The notes beneath the pieces were generated by a model. The model was not told the origin of the DNA and did not search any database. It saw only the letters and a list, made by a program, of their open reading frames with translations. Below are positions 8,550 to 17,418 of a stretch of DNA of 64,000 bases, piece after piece. Source of the stretch: a virus; the IMG/VR virus record IMGVR_UViG_3300038309_000252, positions 62,001-126,000 of that record; one strand, 5' to 3'. Position numbers and translations under genes: made by a program. Position 1 is the stretch's first letter. Each line of letters starts with the position of its first letter.

Positions 8550-9221
8550 ATGAAATTGAGTAAGGAAACCTTATCTATTTTCAAGAACTTTAGTTCTATC
8601 AATATGAATCTTATGATCAAGGCAGGCAATAAGATTTCTACAATTTCTTCTGGAAAGAATATTATTGCTGAAGCAGAGATTCCTGAATTATTTCATTATG
8701 ATTTTGGTATCTATGATCTTAATGAGTTTCTTGGTATCATGAATATGTTTTCTGATCCAGAAGTTATCTTTGAACCAACTTTTTCATCTATTCAAGAAGG
8801 TGCTAATAAGGTTAAGTTTTTTGCAGCTGCACCAGGTATTCTTACATCTGCACCAACTATTAAAGAGTTTCCAAAGACAGATATTGTATTTACTTTGACA
8901 AATACAATGATTAATCAGATTATGAAAAGTTCATCTGTATTGAAGGTTAATGATTTTATTGTCAGCGGAAAAGATGGTGAACTATCTTTAACTGTTAAAG
9001 ATAAATCTAATCCTACTGGTAATATATTCAGTAGTGTTGTTGGTGAAACAAATAGGGTATTTGATGCTTATTTTCAGGTTGATAACTTGAAGATTATAAC
9101 GGGAAATTATGAAGTATCTATTTCAGATAAGAGAATTAGTAGATTTCAATATCAGTCAAGTAATTCAGATTATGATTTAAAATATTTCATTGCTTTAGAA
9201 ATGGATAGTGTATTTGAATAA
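8550..9221 (+). CDS. 45: sliding clamp gp45
   Basis: 224-residue ring-forming processivity clamp of the T4 type, used by the gp43 polymerase and, with gp55 and gp33, as the activator of late transcription. Marks are LSKETLSIFKNFSSIN at the N terminus, FGIYDLNEFLGIM, and the C-terminal LKYFIALEMDS. ATG 8550 is eight bases from GGAG and is preferred over ATG 8544, which is too close. It is directly downstream of a consensus promoter. Confidence 0.93.
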   Translation: MKLSKETLSIFKNFSSINMNLMIKAGNKISTISSGKNIIAEAEIPELFHYDFGIYDLNEFLGIMNMFSDPEVIFEPTFSSIQEGANKVKFFAAAPGILTSAPTIKEFPKTDIVFTLTNTMINQIMKSSSVLKVNDFIVSGKDGELSLTVKDKSNPTGNIFSSVVGETNRVFDAYFQVDNLKIITGNYEVSISDKRISRFQYQSSNSDYDLKYFIALEMDSVFE

Positions 9222-9236
9222 TTAAGGATTTATATT

Positions 9237-10175
9237 ATGAATGAACAATTTCTTTGGGTTGAAAAGTATCGTCCAAAAACAATTGATGAGTGTATCCTTT
9301 CTGATACACTCAAATCAACATTAATGCAATATGTTCATGAAGGTCAGATTCCTAATTTTCTATTTCATGGATCTGCTGGTGTTGGAAAGACAACAGTAGC
9401 AAAAGCAATTTGCAACCAAATTGGAGCAGAATATCTTTTTATTAATGGTTCTGATGAATCAGGAATTGACGTTTTAAGAACAAAAATCAAGAGTTTTGCC
9501 TCAACAATTAGTTTGACCAATGCCAAGAAAATTGTTATTCTTGATGAAGCAGATTATCTAAACCCAAATACAACACAACCAGCATTACGAGCATTTATTG
9601 AGGAATTTGCAAATAATTGCAGATTTATCTTTACTTGTAATTATAAGAATAGAATTATTGAACCTTTACATAGTAGAACAGCAGTAATAGATTTTACATA
9701 TCCATCAGATCAAAAGAATCTTATTGCTGGTCTATTCTACAAAAGGGTTATCAAAATCTTAAAACAAGAAAATATTGAATTTGATCAAAAAGTAGTTGCT
9801 GAATTGATCAAGCAATATTTTCCTGATTATCGTAGAATTATTAACGAACTACAAAGATATAGTATATCTGGAAAGATTGATACAGGTATTTTCGTCAATT
9901 TGTCTAACGAATCATATAAACAACTATTTCAACTTTTGAAATCAAAAAAGTTTAATGATGTTAGAAAGTGGGTTGGTGAAAATTCTGATAAAGATACAAC
10001 AAAAATCTTTAGTCAATTGTATTCCTATTCAGATCAATTTGTGGATCAAAGTTCAGTTCCTTCATTAATAATTATTTTAGCTGATTATCAATATAAGGAT
10101 TCATTTGTCATTGATCATGAATTAAATCTAATGGCATGTTTGACAGAAATTATGAGTGGGTGTAAGTTTCAATGA
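9237..10175 (+). CDS. 44: clamp loader large subunit gp44
   Basis: AAA+ ATPase that opens and loads gp45. N-terminal WVEKYRPKTIDECI, Walker A GSAGVGKTT (about residue 45), Walker B IVILDEADYL and the RFC-type arginine-finger region after FIFTCNYKNRI. 312 residues, as in T4 (319). The gp62 start overlaps its stop by four bases, matching the coupled 44-62 pair of T4. Confidence 0.95.
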   Translation: MNEQFLWVEKYRPKTIDECILSDTLKSTLMQYVHEGQIPNFLFHGSAGVGKTTVAKAICNQIGAEYLFINGSDESGIDVLRTKIKSFASTISLTNAKKIVILDEADYLNPNTTQPALRAFIEEFANNCRFIFTCNYKNRIIEPLHSRTAVIDFTYPSDQKNLIAGLFYKRVIKILKQENIEFDQKVVAELIKQYFPDYRRIINELQRYSISGKIDTGIFVNLSNESYKQLFQLLKSKKFNDVRKWVGENSDKDTTKIFSQLYSYSDQFVDQSSVPSLIIILADYQYKDSFVIDHELNLMACLTEIMSGCKFQ

Positions 10176-10558
10176 ATCCATTTGATTTTGTTAATGCAAT
10201 TACAGTTTCAAAAGAAGATTTAATGCAAACACAGCAAGATGAAAAGAGTTATAATTCATTCTTGGTAAATAGAGCATTATCTTATTTTCCAGATACAATC
10301 ATGTATGCAAATGAAATAAATAAATATTATAATATACCTAAGAAATGGCAATTTGATTTCTTAAGATTATCTATTTCTAAAAGGAAACGCTTTAGTAAAT
10401 GGCACAAACCACCAATAAATACTGATGATGTTAAATTATTGCAAGATTATTATAAATATTCACAAGCGCATGCAATTGAAGCGCTTAAATTGCTAAATCC
10501 AGAACAATTGGATTTGATTAAACAATCAGTACATAAAGGTGGTACAAAAAATGAATAA
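10172..10558 (+). CDS. 62: clamp loader small subunit gp62
   Basis: Short (128 residues) protein in the gp62 position. NPFDFVNAITVSKEDL at the start and the NIPKKWQFDFL, SISKRKRF, KWHKPP run resemble gp62, which completes the pentameric clamp loader. T4 gp62 is longer (187), so this is a reduced version. Its end overlaps regA. Confidence 0.85.
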   Translation: MNPFDFVNAITVSKEDLMQTQQDEKSYNSFLVNRALSYFPDTIMYANEINKYYNIPKKWQFDFLRLSISKRKRFSKWHKPPINTDDVKLLQDYYKYSQAHAIEALKLLNPEQLDLIKQSVHKGGTKNE

Positions 10559-10991
10559 TGCGGTACTATATGATTGGAGTATTGATTCAATGTTAGAAGT
10601 TGAATTATATCTTCCAGATAATTTTCTAAAAATCAAAGAAACCCTTACAAGAATTGGTATTTCTTCAAAAAAAGAAAAGAAGCTATATCAAACTGCACAT
10701 ATCCTTCATAAGCAAGGGAAATATTATATTGTCCATTTTAAGGAATTGTTTCTTTTAGACGGAAAGAATTCTTCATTATCAGTTGAAGATATTGATAGAA
10801 GAAATGCAATTGCAAAAATACTTGAAGATTGGAAACTGTTAAAGATTTCTAAACCTTTTGAAATTGAAGTAAAATCAGTTATTTCCCAATTGAAGATTTT
10901 ACCTTTTAAAGAAAAGGTTGACTGGGAATTGGTTCCAAAGTATAATATTGGTCAACATAAGCAAATTAATAAGGTGGTAAATTATGTCTGA
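10551..10991 (+). CDS. regA: RegA translational repressor
   Basis: Strongly like T4 RegA: ELYLPDNFLKIKETLTRIG, LYQTAHILHKQGKYYIVHFK, an ILEDW helix and the closing DWELVPKYNIG. RegA binds the ribosome-binding sites of early mRNAs, including its own and gp44/45. The ATG at 10551 follows AAGGTGG and overlaps the gp62 stop; the longer frame from GTG 10539 is not needed. Confidence 0.93.
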   Translation: MNNAVLYDWSIDSMLEVELYLPDNFLKIKETLTRIGISSKKEKKLYQTAHILHKQGKYYIVHFKELFLLDGKNSSLSVEDIDRRNAIAKILEDWKLLKISKPFEIEVKSVISQLKILPFKEKVDWELVPKYNIGQHKQINKVVNYV

Positions 10992-11193
10992 CATTTTACA
11001 GCAAAGATTAAATCTTGAATTAACAGTAGCAGAAATTAATGTTATTCTACGTTCTCTTGGAAAGCATCCATTTGAGGAGATTGCAGGATTAATTCAAAAA
11101 ATTAAAGGTCAAGGTGAACAACAATTATCTAATTTAGAAACCCAATTTATTGATGATAATAATGATGAAAAACTAATTATTACAATGTCTTGA
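10984..11193 (+). CDS. small conserved-looking protein after regA
   Basis: 69 residues: LNLELTVAEINVILRSLGKH then a helix PFEEIAGLIQKIKGQGEQQL, an acidic end. Similar small helical proteins follow regA or polymerase genes in other T4-like phages. No function can be read from it. It overlaps regA by eight bases. Confidence 0.6.
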   Translation: MSDILQQRLNLELTVAEINVILRSLGKHPFEEIAGLIQKIKGQGEQQLSNLETQFIDDNNDEKLIITMS

Positions 11194-11205
11194 ATGGATT
11201 AAATT

Positions 11206-11589
11206 ATGGTTATTAACTTTATTTCTCAAGATGAAATGTATGGAACATTGCTTACACAAGCATTAAAAATTGGAAAATCTTATGCTAATGATATTATAGC
11301 TAATATTGATTCACCATTTGAAATTAATGATTTCCCTATAGGAATTCAACAAAATATTATTGAATCTACTTGTTCTAGTTTTCCTGAAAATAGTTATATT
11401 AAACATGCATATAAAATCTTTTCTTTGCATAGGGAGGTGATAAAAGAATTCTTTATTCTCTCATGCTTAGAGCAGCAACAACATATCTATCTAACCAGAT
11501 TTTTCAAGTGTTTATCAAAACTATCAGAAACAGATAACATTGAGAATGTTATCTTAGAATCAATTAATAACATTGACTCCATGACATAA
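11206..11589 (+). CDS. hypothetical protein before the polymerase
   Basis: 127 residues, mostly helical, no motif recognised. In the operon with regA; its last codons contain the -35 box of the polymerase promoter. Confidence 0.5.
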   Translation: MVINFISQDEMYGTLLTQALKIGKSYANDIIANIDSPFEINDFPIGIQQNIIESTCSSFPENSYIKHAYKIFSLHREVIKEFFILSCLEQQQHIYLTRFFKCLSKLSETDNIENVILESINNIDSMT

Positions 11590-11601
11590 TTGTAGTATAC
11601 T
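11573..11601 (+). promoter_or_regulatory. sigma-70 promoter for the DNA polymerase operon
   Basis: TTGACT, 17 bases, TATACT, about 30 bases before the gp43 start. Confidence 0.8.
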
Positions 11602-11631
11602 TTTTCTTTTTGAGGAAGTTCATGAGGAAAC

Positions 11632-14145
11632 ATGTATACAAATATATTTTTATATGATAATTTCTTATATGAACGTGGCATTGAAAATGGCAAGAGATAC
11701 ACTAAATCAATTGCTTTTAAACCAACAGCTTGGGTACATTCCAAACTAAATGAAAAATCTGAATTGTGGCATACTTTATTCAATGAACCTGTATATCCTA
11801 TTCAATTTGAAACAATAAATCATTTTTCTCAATTTATTAATAATTATTCATCAAAAGATATACAGGTTTATCAATCTCCTGGGCACATATATCAATATAT
11901 TGCAGAAACATATCAAGAACAATCATTTTTGACAACTAATGATATTAGTACTTTTATTATTGATATTGAAACTTCAACTGAATCTGGGTTTCCAAATCTA
12001 GAAACCGCTAATGAGGAAATACTGCTTATTTCCATAAGATCACTTGAATCAAATACAGTTATTACATGGGCAAGCAAAACAATTAATATAGCAATTGATT
12101 CTGAATATAGAGCATTTTCAACTGAAATTGAAATGCTTAAAGACTTTATTGCTTGGTGGTCAAACAACTATCCTGATGTGGTTACAGGTTGGAATAGTAA
12201 GTTTTTTGACCTACCATATTTGTATAGAAGATTAAATAAATTATTTGATGAATTAGTAGCAAATCAATTAAGTCCATTTGGAATATGTAAATTAGTTGAA
12301 GCATTTCCTATAGGACGTCAAAGCAAATCATCAAAGGTTGTAATTTCCGGAATTGCAGATTTAGATTATCTTGAACTATACAAAAAGTTTACTTATAGTA
12401 TGCAGGAATCCTATAAGCTGGATTATATTGCCAACCAAGAAATTGGTGCAAAGAAATTGGAAAATCCAGGTTCTACTTTTAAAGATTTTTATACTGATTA
12501 TTGGGATACCTTTGTCCAATACAATATTATTGATACTGAACTTGTTTTGAAGATAGATCAAAAGATGAAATTAATTGATCTTGCTTTAACTTTGTCATAC
12601 GCAGCAAAAATCAATTATGAAGATGTTTTCAGTCCAGTGAAAACTTGGGATGTAATTATCTATAACTTCTTGAATAAGAATAAGATTGTTATTCCAATAA
12701 AGACGCATAAGCAAAAAGAAGGACAATACCAAGGTGGATATGTTAAAGAACCATTAATAGGAAAACATCAATGGTGTTGTTCATTTGATGTGAATTCACT
12801 ATATCCAATGATTATGGTTCAATATAATATGAGTCCTGAAACAATAGCTCCGGAGCATTTTGAAATTACAGTTAATGAGTTATTAGATAATCCTCAAAAG
12901 ATAAACAAATACAAACAATTTATTGATAAGAAAAATTATGCATTATCTGCTAATGGCGTTTGTTTTAAGAAAGATCGTAAAGGTATTTTGCCGTCATTAG
13001 TCCAATATTATTATGATATGCGTGTTGTAACTAAGAAAGAAATGCTTAAAATTAAGCAGCAATTAGAGACAACAAATAATGATGAAAGACAAGATTTAGA
13101 ATCAAAAATTGCTTCTTTGAATAATCAGCAAATGGCATATAAAATTCTTCTTAATTCATTATATGGTGCTTGTGGTACTCCATATTTTAGATATTTTGAC
13201 ACCAGAATTGCTGAAGGAATTACTCTATCTGGGCAATTATCAATTAGATGGATTGAGAATAGATTAAATCAATTTTTGAAACAATTAATGAAAGATGATA
13301 AAGATAGAGTAGTTTTGGTAGATACAGATTCAGTTGTTATTACCATGGATGATTTTGTAAAACAAGTTTATAAAGATAAACAACTATCATCAGAACAAAT
13401 AACAAAAAGCATTGAAAAAGTTGCTAATCAAAAACTTCAAAAAGTTATTGAAACTGGATTTATTGATTTATTTAATTTAATGAATGCATATGAACAAAAA
13501 ATGGTCATGAAATTAGAAAATGTTATTGATGTGATGATAACAGTTAGCAAGAAACGTTATGTAATGTCAGTTCACATTAGTGAAGGAATCCAGTATAAAT
13601 CTCCAAAGCTAAAAATTATGGGTTTGCAAGTCATCAAAACAAGTACACCGTATGTTATTAGAAATAAGCTAAAGGATTCATTACCAATAGCTCTTTATCA
13701 AACAGAAAAAGACATTCAAGATTATGTTAGTGCGTTTGAAGATGAGTTTAATTCATTTACAGCAGAGGAAATTGCATTTCCTAGATCAGTATCTGATATT
13801 GATAAGTTTATGAATAAATCAACAATTTATGGAAAAGGAACACCTATTCATGTCAGAGGATCATTGTTGTATAATTGGTATATTAAAAAGTTAAAATTAG
13901 AAAATAAATATCGGTTAATTCAAAGTGGTGATAAAATCAAGTTTTTATATTTGAAAATGCCTAATATAATTCACGAGGATTGCATTGCTTTTATTGATAA
14001 ATTGCCTGTTGAGTTTAAGTTAAAGGAGTATATTGATTATAAAACTATGTTTGAAAAAACTTTCTTTGATCCTGTACAAGATATTATTCAATCATTAAAT
14101 TGGTCTGCTAAGAAACAATCAACATTAGAAAACTTTTTTTCATAA
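11632..14145 (+). CDS. 43: family B DNA polymerase gp43
   Basis: Replicative polymerase with proofreading exonuclease. Exo I is FIIDIETS (about residue 108), Exo II GWNSKFFDLPYL, Exo III near YNIIDTELV. Polymerase motif A is SFDVNSLYP (about 384), motif B KILLNSLYGACG, motif C VLVDTDSVV (about 562). The last residues, KKQSTLENFF, form a clamp-binding peptide for gp45. 837 residues against 898 in T4. GAGG lies ahead of ATG 11632. No intron or intein interrupts it. Confidence 0.97.
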   Translation: MYTNIFLYDNFLYERGIENGKRYTKSIAFKPTAWVHSKLNEKSELWHTLFNEPVYPIQFETINHFSQFINNYSSKDIQVYQSPGHIYQYIAETYQEQSFLTTNDISTFIIDIETSTESGFPNLETANEEILLISIRSLESNTVITWASKTINIAIDSEYRAFSTEIEMLKDFIAWWSNNYPDVVTGWNSKFFDLPYLYRRLNKLFDELVANQLSPFGICKLVEAFPIGRQSKSSKVVISGIADLDYLELYKKFTYSMQESYKLDYIANQEIGAKKLENPGSTFKDFYTDYWDTFVQYNIIDTELVLKIDQKMKLIDLALTLSYAAKINYEDVFSPVKTWDVIIYNFLNKNKIVIPIKTHKQKEGQYQGGYVKEPLIGKHQWCCSFDVNSLYPMIMVQYNMSPETIAPEHFEITVNELLDNPQKINKYKQFIDKKNYALSANGVCFKKDRKGILPSLVQYYYDMRVVTKKEMLKIKQQLETTNNDERQDLESKIASLNNQQMAYKILLNSLYGACGTPYFRYFDTRIAEGITLSGQLSIRWIENRLNQFLKQLMKDDKDRVVLVDTDSVVITMDDFVKQVYKDKQLSSEQITKSIEKVANQKLQKVIETGFIDLFNLMNAYEQKMVMKLENVIDVMITVSKKRYVMSVHISEGIQYKSPKLKIMGLQVIKTSTPYVIRNKLKDSLPIALYQTEKDIQDYVSAFEDEFNSFTAEEIAFPRSVSDIDKFMNKSTIYGKGTPIHVRGSLLYNWYIKKLKLENKYRLIQSGDKIKFLYLKMPNIIHEDCIAFIDKLPVEFKLKEYIDYKTMFEKTFFDPVQDIIQSLNWSAKKQSTLENFFS

Positions 14146-14157
14146 TGAGGAATAATC

Positions 14158-14418
14158 ATGAAAATTCTTAAATTTACTTCTTCATGGTGTGGTGCATGTG
14201 TTATTTTTGATAGAGAAGTAATTAGTAAATATCAAGGTAATATTCCAATTGAAACTATCGATATTGATAAAAACCTTGATTTGAGTTCAAAATATAGAAT
14301 TGATTTTGTGCCAACATGTATTTTTGTTGATGATAATAATAAAGAGATCAAAAGAATTGTTGGTTTAATTTCATTTAATGATTTTCTATTATCAATTGCT
14401 AAAGAAGGTGTGGAATGA
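14158..14418 (+). CDS. thioredoxin/glutaredoxin-like protein
   Basis: 86 residues with the redox motif WCGAC near the N terminus, the cis-Pro turn in DFVPTCIFVDD and the GLISF end of a thioredoxin fold. A likely electron donor for the ribonucleotide reductase encoded at 35.9-39.5 kb. It overlaps uvsX by four bases. Confidence 0.85.
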   Translation: MKILKFTSSWCGACVIFDREVISKYQGNIPIETIDIDKNLDLSSKYRIDFVPTCIFVDDNNKEIKRIVGLISFNDFLLSIAKEGVE

Positions 14419-15491
14419 GTATTATTCAAAAGATTCGTAAAAATAGTTTAATTAGTCAAACATCTTTATTACCTGAAGCTGATGTTATCCTATCAAAGGA
14501 TACTATTCCAACATCAATCCCTGCATTGAATATTGCTCTTGGTGGTAGTTTAGAAGGTGGTTTACAGTCTGGAATTACTACATGGGCAGGACCATCTAAA
14601 CATTTTAAATCAATGTTTAGTTTAATTATGGCAAAGGGATATCTTGACAAATACTCTGATGGTGCATTGTTGTTCTATGATTCCGAATTTGGAACACCAA
14701 TAGGTTATTTTGATACTTTAGGTATTGATACTTCTAGAGTTATTCATTCACCTATTACAGATGTAGAGCAATTAAAGTTTGATCTTATGAATCAATTATC
14801 TAATTTTGAAAGAACAGACCATGTAATTATTATCATTGATTCAATTGGCAATTTAGCATCAAAAAAAGAAGTTGATGATGCTTTGGATCAAAAGTCTACA
14901 GCAGATATGAGTAGGGCAAAACAATTTAAGTCTTTGTTTAGAATGGTTACTCCGCATCTTATCCTTAAAGATATTCCAATGGTTGTTGTTAATCATACTT
15001 ACAAAACTATGGAACTTTATTCTAGAGATGTTGTTTCTGGAGGAACTGGCAGTTATTATTCTAGTAATATAATTTTTATTTTAGGGAGACAACAAGAAAA
15101 AGAAGGTTCTGATCTTGCTGGATGGAATTTCATTATTAATGTTGAAAAATCAAGGTTAGTTAAAGAAAAGAGCAAGATTCCAATTACTGTCAAATTTAAT
15201 AGTGGATTATCAAAATGGTCTGGTCTAATGGATATTGCCTTAGAAGCTAAGGCAGTAATTCAACCATCTAATAGATCATATTCTAGAGTAAATATGGAAA
15301 CTGGAGAAGTTGAAGCTAAAAAATGGAAATTAGTAGATACAGATTGTGCAGAGTTTTGGGAACCAATTTTACAGCAAAAGGAATTCAAAGAATGGATTGC
15401 AGATAGATATCAAGTTAGTTCTGGTTCTTTAATTAGTGATAAAGATATTGATCAAGAGTTTGAAAAAGATGAGCAGCAAATTGATGTATAA
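14415..15491 (+). CDS. uvsX: UvsX recombinase
   Basis: RecA-like strand-exchange protein of T4-like phages. Walker A appears in the UvsX-specific form GPSKHFKSM (about residue 59), Walker B in VIIIIDSIGNLAS, and the DNA-binding loop region includes VSGGTGSYYSSN. The acidic C-terminal tail is expected to contact gp32. It cooperates with UvsY at the start of the window and gp41. Confidence 0.95.
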   Translation: MSIIQKIRKNSLISQTSLLPEADVILSKDTIPTSIPALNIALGGSLEGGLQSGITTWAGPSKHFKSMFSLIMAKGYLDKYSDGALLFYDSEFGTPIGYFDTLGIDTSRVIHSPITDVEQLKFDLMNQLSNFERTDHVIIIIDSIGNLASKKEVDDALDQKSTADMSRAKQFKSLFRMVTPHLILKDIPMVVVNHTYKTMELYSRDVVSGGTGSYYSSNIIFILGRQQEKEGSDLAGWNFIINVEKSRLVKEKSKIPITVKFNSGLSKWSGLMDIALEAKAVIQPSNRSYSRVNMETGEVEAKKWKLVDTDCAEFWEPILQQKEFKEWIADRYQVSSGSLISDKDIDQEFEKDEQQIDV

Positions 15492-15780
15492 TATTCAAGG
15501 TGAATGGATTGAATTAACTAGTGGCAAATATACTGGTGTAATATACAAATATGGAAGAGTCCAATTCTCTATTCTTAATGAAAAAACAAGTAATGAATCT
15601 CTAAAATGTAGCTTCCAATATAATCTTCATCCAAAGTCCAAAGAAGTTAAAGAAACTTCAAACTTTATTTCACATATTGGACAAATATTAATGAAATTAA
15701 TTGATCAAGGTTTAATTGATAATTCAATTATCTATACAGGTGGTAGTGATAATGAGGTTCGAACAGAAATTATTGACTAA
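15469..15780 (+). CDS. gp40-like small protein between uvsX and gp41
   Basis: Starts inside the end of uvsX and ends inside the start of gp41. Residues include GEWIELTSGKYTGVIYKYG and a final DNSIIYTGG. Position and pattern fit the short protein annotated in T4-like phages as gp40 or head vertex assembly chaperone. Two starts are possible (15469 or 15484); neither has a strong ribosome-binding site. The assignment rests largely on synteny. Confidence 0.55.
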   Translation: MSSKLMYNIQGEWIELTSGKYTGVIYKYGRVQFSILNEKTSNESLKCSFQYNLHPKSKEVKETSNFISHIGQILMKLIDQGLIDNSIIYTGGSDNEVRTEIID

Positions 15781-17131
15781 TTTGATTCATAATGAAGAGT
15801 TTGCTAGAAAAGTTATTCCATTCTTAGATACAAGTTATTTCCATCAGCAATCAGAAAAGGTGATTGCTGAATCTATCATCAAGTTTTTTACAAAGTATAA
15901 TAAGCAACCAACAACAGATATTATCAATATAGAACTTCAGCAATTAGATACTATTTCTGATAAAGAATTAAATGAATGTATTGAACTTATTAATCAATTT
16001 AAAAAAGATGATTCTGATCTAAGATGGTTAATCCAAAAAACTGAAGAATTTTGTAAAAACAAAGCGATTTACAATGCTATTGTTCGTGGTATTAAGATTA
16101 TCGAGGGAAAAGATACCAAATTATCACAGGATGCTATTCCAAAGATTCTTTCAGATGCTTTGGCAGTTTCATTTGATACTGATATAGGTCATGATTATAT
16201 TGATGATGCTGATTTAAGATTTGATTTCTATAGAAAGGTTGAAGAAAAAATATCTTTTGATTTAGATTTGATGAATACCATTACAAATGGTGGATTGTCA
16301 AGAAAATCTCTTAATGTAATTTTAGCTGGAACTGGTGCTGGAAAATCTTTGTTTATGTGTCATACAGCAGCAAATGCTTTATCACAAGGCAATAATGTTT
16401 TATACATTACTTTAGAAATGGCAGAAGAAAGAATTGCAGAAAGGATAGATGCAAATCTATTTGATATCAATATTGACCAATTGAAATCACTTGATCAAGA
16501 AAAATATCAAAACCGAATTAAGCAAATTGCTAGTAAAACACATGGAAAATTGATTATCAAGGAATACCCAACTGCTGCAGCACATTCTGGTCATTTTAGA
16601 GCATTGATAGAAGAATTAAAAGTAAAGAGACAATTTATTCCAGATTTGCTTATTATAGATTACTTGAATATTTGTTCTAGTGCTAGAATTAAATTAGGTA
16701 CATCAGCAAATACCTATATGTTTGTTAAAGCTATAGCAGAAGAATTACGTGGATTAGCAGTAGAATACAATGTTCCTCTTCTAACAGCAACACAAACAAA
16801 TAGAACTGGATTTGATAATTCAGATGTGAATATAACAGATACAAGTGAAAGTTTTGGATTGCCTGCTACATCTGATTTGATGTTTGCTTTAATTCGAACA
16901 GAACAGTTGGATGTTGTCAATCAGATTTTAATAAAGCAATTAAAAAATAGATATTCAGATCCAGCATCTAATAAAAGATTTGCTATTGGTGTTGATAGAG
17001 AAAAGATGAAATTATATAATCTTGCTAATAATCAACAAGATGAATGGGTAGATTTTGGAAATCAAGAAGCTTTTGAATATCGACCAAAACTAAATAATAG
17101 GAGTAATGATTATAATAGTTTCAATTTCTGA
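15752..17131 (+). CDS. 41: replicative DNA helicase gp41 (DnaB-type)
   Basis: Hexameric 5'-3' helicase that partners the primase. The N terminus is FEQKLLTNLIHNEEF, Walker A GTGAGKSLF lies about residue 195, Walker B is LLIIDYLNI, and the DnaB-type Q-rich loop is LTATQTNRTGF. ATG 15752 follows GGTGG and matches the usual start; the frame is open from 15716. It overlaps the preceding gene by 29 bases. Confidence 0.95.
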   Translation: MRFEQKLLTNLIHNEEFARKVIPFLDTSYFHQQSEKVIAESIIKFFTKYNKQPTTDIINIELQQLDTISDKELNECIELINQFKKDDSDLRWLIQKTEEFCKNKAIYNAIVRGIKIIEGKDTKLSQDAIPKILSDALAVSFDTDIGHDYIDDADLRFDFYRKVEEKISFDLDLMNTITNGGLSRKSLNVILAGTGAGKSLFMCHTAANALSQGNNVLYITLEMAEERIAERIDANLFDINIDQLKSLDQEKYQNRIKQIASKTHGKLIIKEYPTAAAHSGHFRALIEELKVKRQFIPDLLIIDYLNICSSARIKLGTSANTYMFVKAIAEELRGLAVEYNVPLLTATQTNRTGFDNSDVNITDTSESFGLPATSDLMFALIRTEQLDVVNQILIKQLKNRYSDPASNKRFAIGVDREKMKLYNLANNQQDEWVDFGNQEAFEYRPKLNNRSNDYNSFNF

Positions 17132-17139
17132 TAATAAAA

Positions 17140-17268
17140 ATGCAAGACAAAATCAATGTCAAAGACCAAATAAATCTAGTATTAAATGGTCATCCAAATG
17201 TAAATAAGGATCAAAAACCACAGATTAAATTATCAGAATTACCTCCGCTTAAACCTAGAACTTTATGA
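17140..17268 (+). CDS. possible 42-residue peptide after gp41
   Basis: An ATG frame of 42 codons, hydrophilic, ending PPLKPRTL. No good ribosome-binding site is seen. It lies between gp41 and the terminator and may be chance. Confidence 0.3.
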   Translation: MQDKINVKDQINLVLNGHPNVNKDQKPQIKLSELPPLKPRTL

Positions 17269-17355
17269 ATTTCTTAACAAAAACCACTAGATACTTTTTA
17301 CTAAATAATACACTTGGAGATTAGGATCATCTGGGTTACTTTAGTGTAATTCATG

Positions 17356-17376
17356 AAATCCACATGTGGATTTTTT
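17356..17376 (+). terminator. rho-independent terminator of the replication operon
   Basis: AAATCCACATGTGGATTTTTT: a six-base stem with a CATG loop followed by a T run. It closes the gp43-uvsX-gp41 operon. Confidence 0.75.
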
Positions 17377-17418
17377 GCTATATATTAAATAATTTGACCA
17401 TTAATGGAACATTCACTT

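Noticed and set aside
17280-17310. CTAAATAAT as this phage's late promoter
   Set aside because: It recurs at several places (17303, 53265, 53286, minus strand near 62805) but not consistently before late genes.
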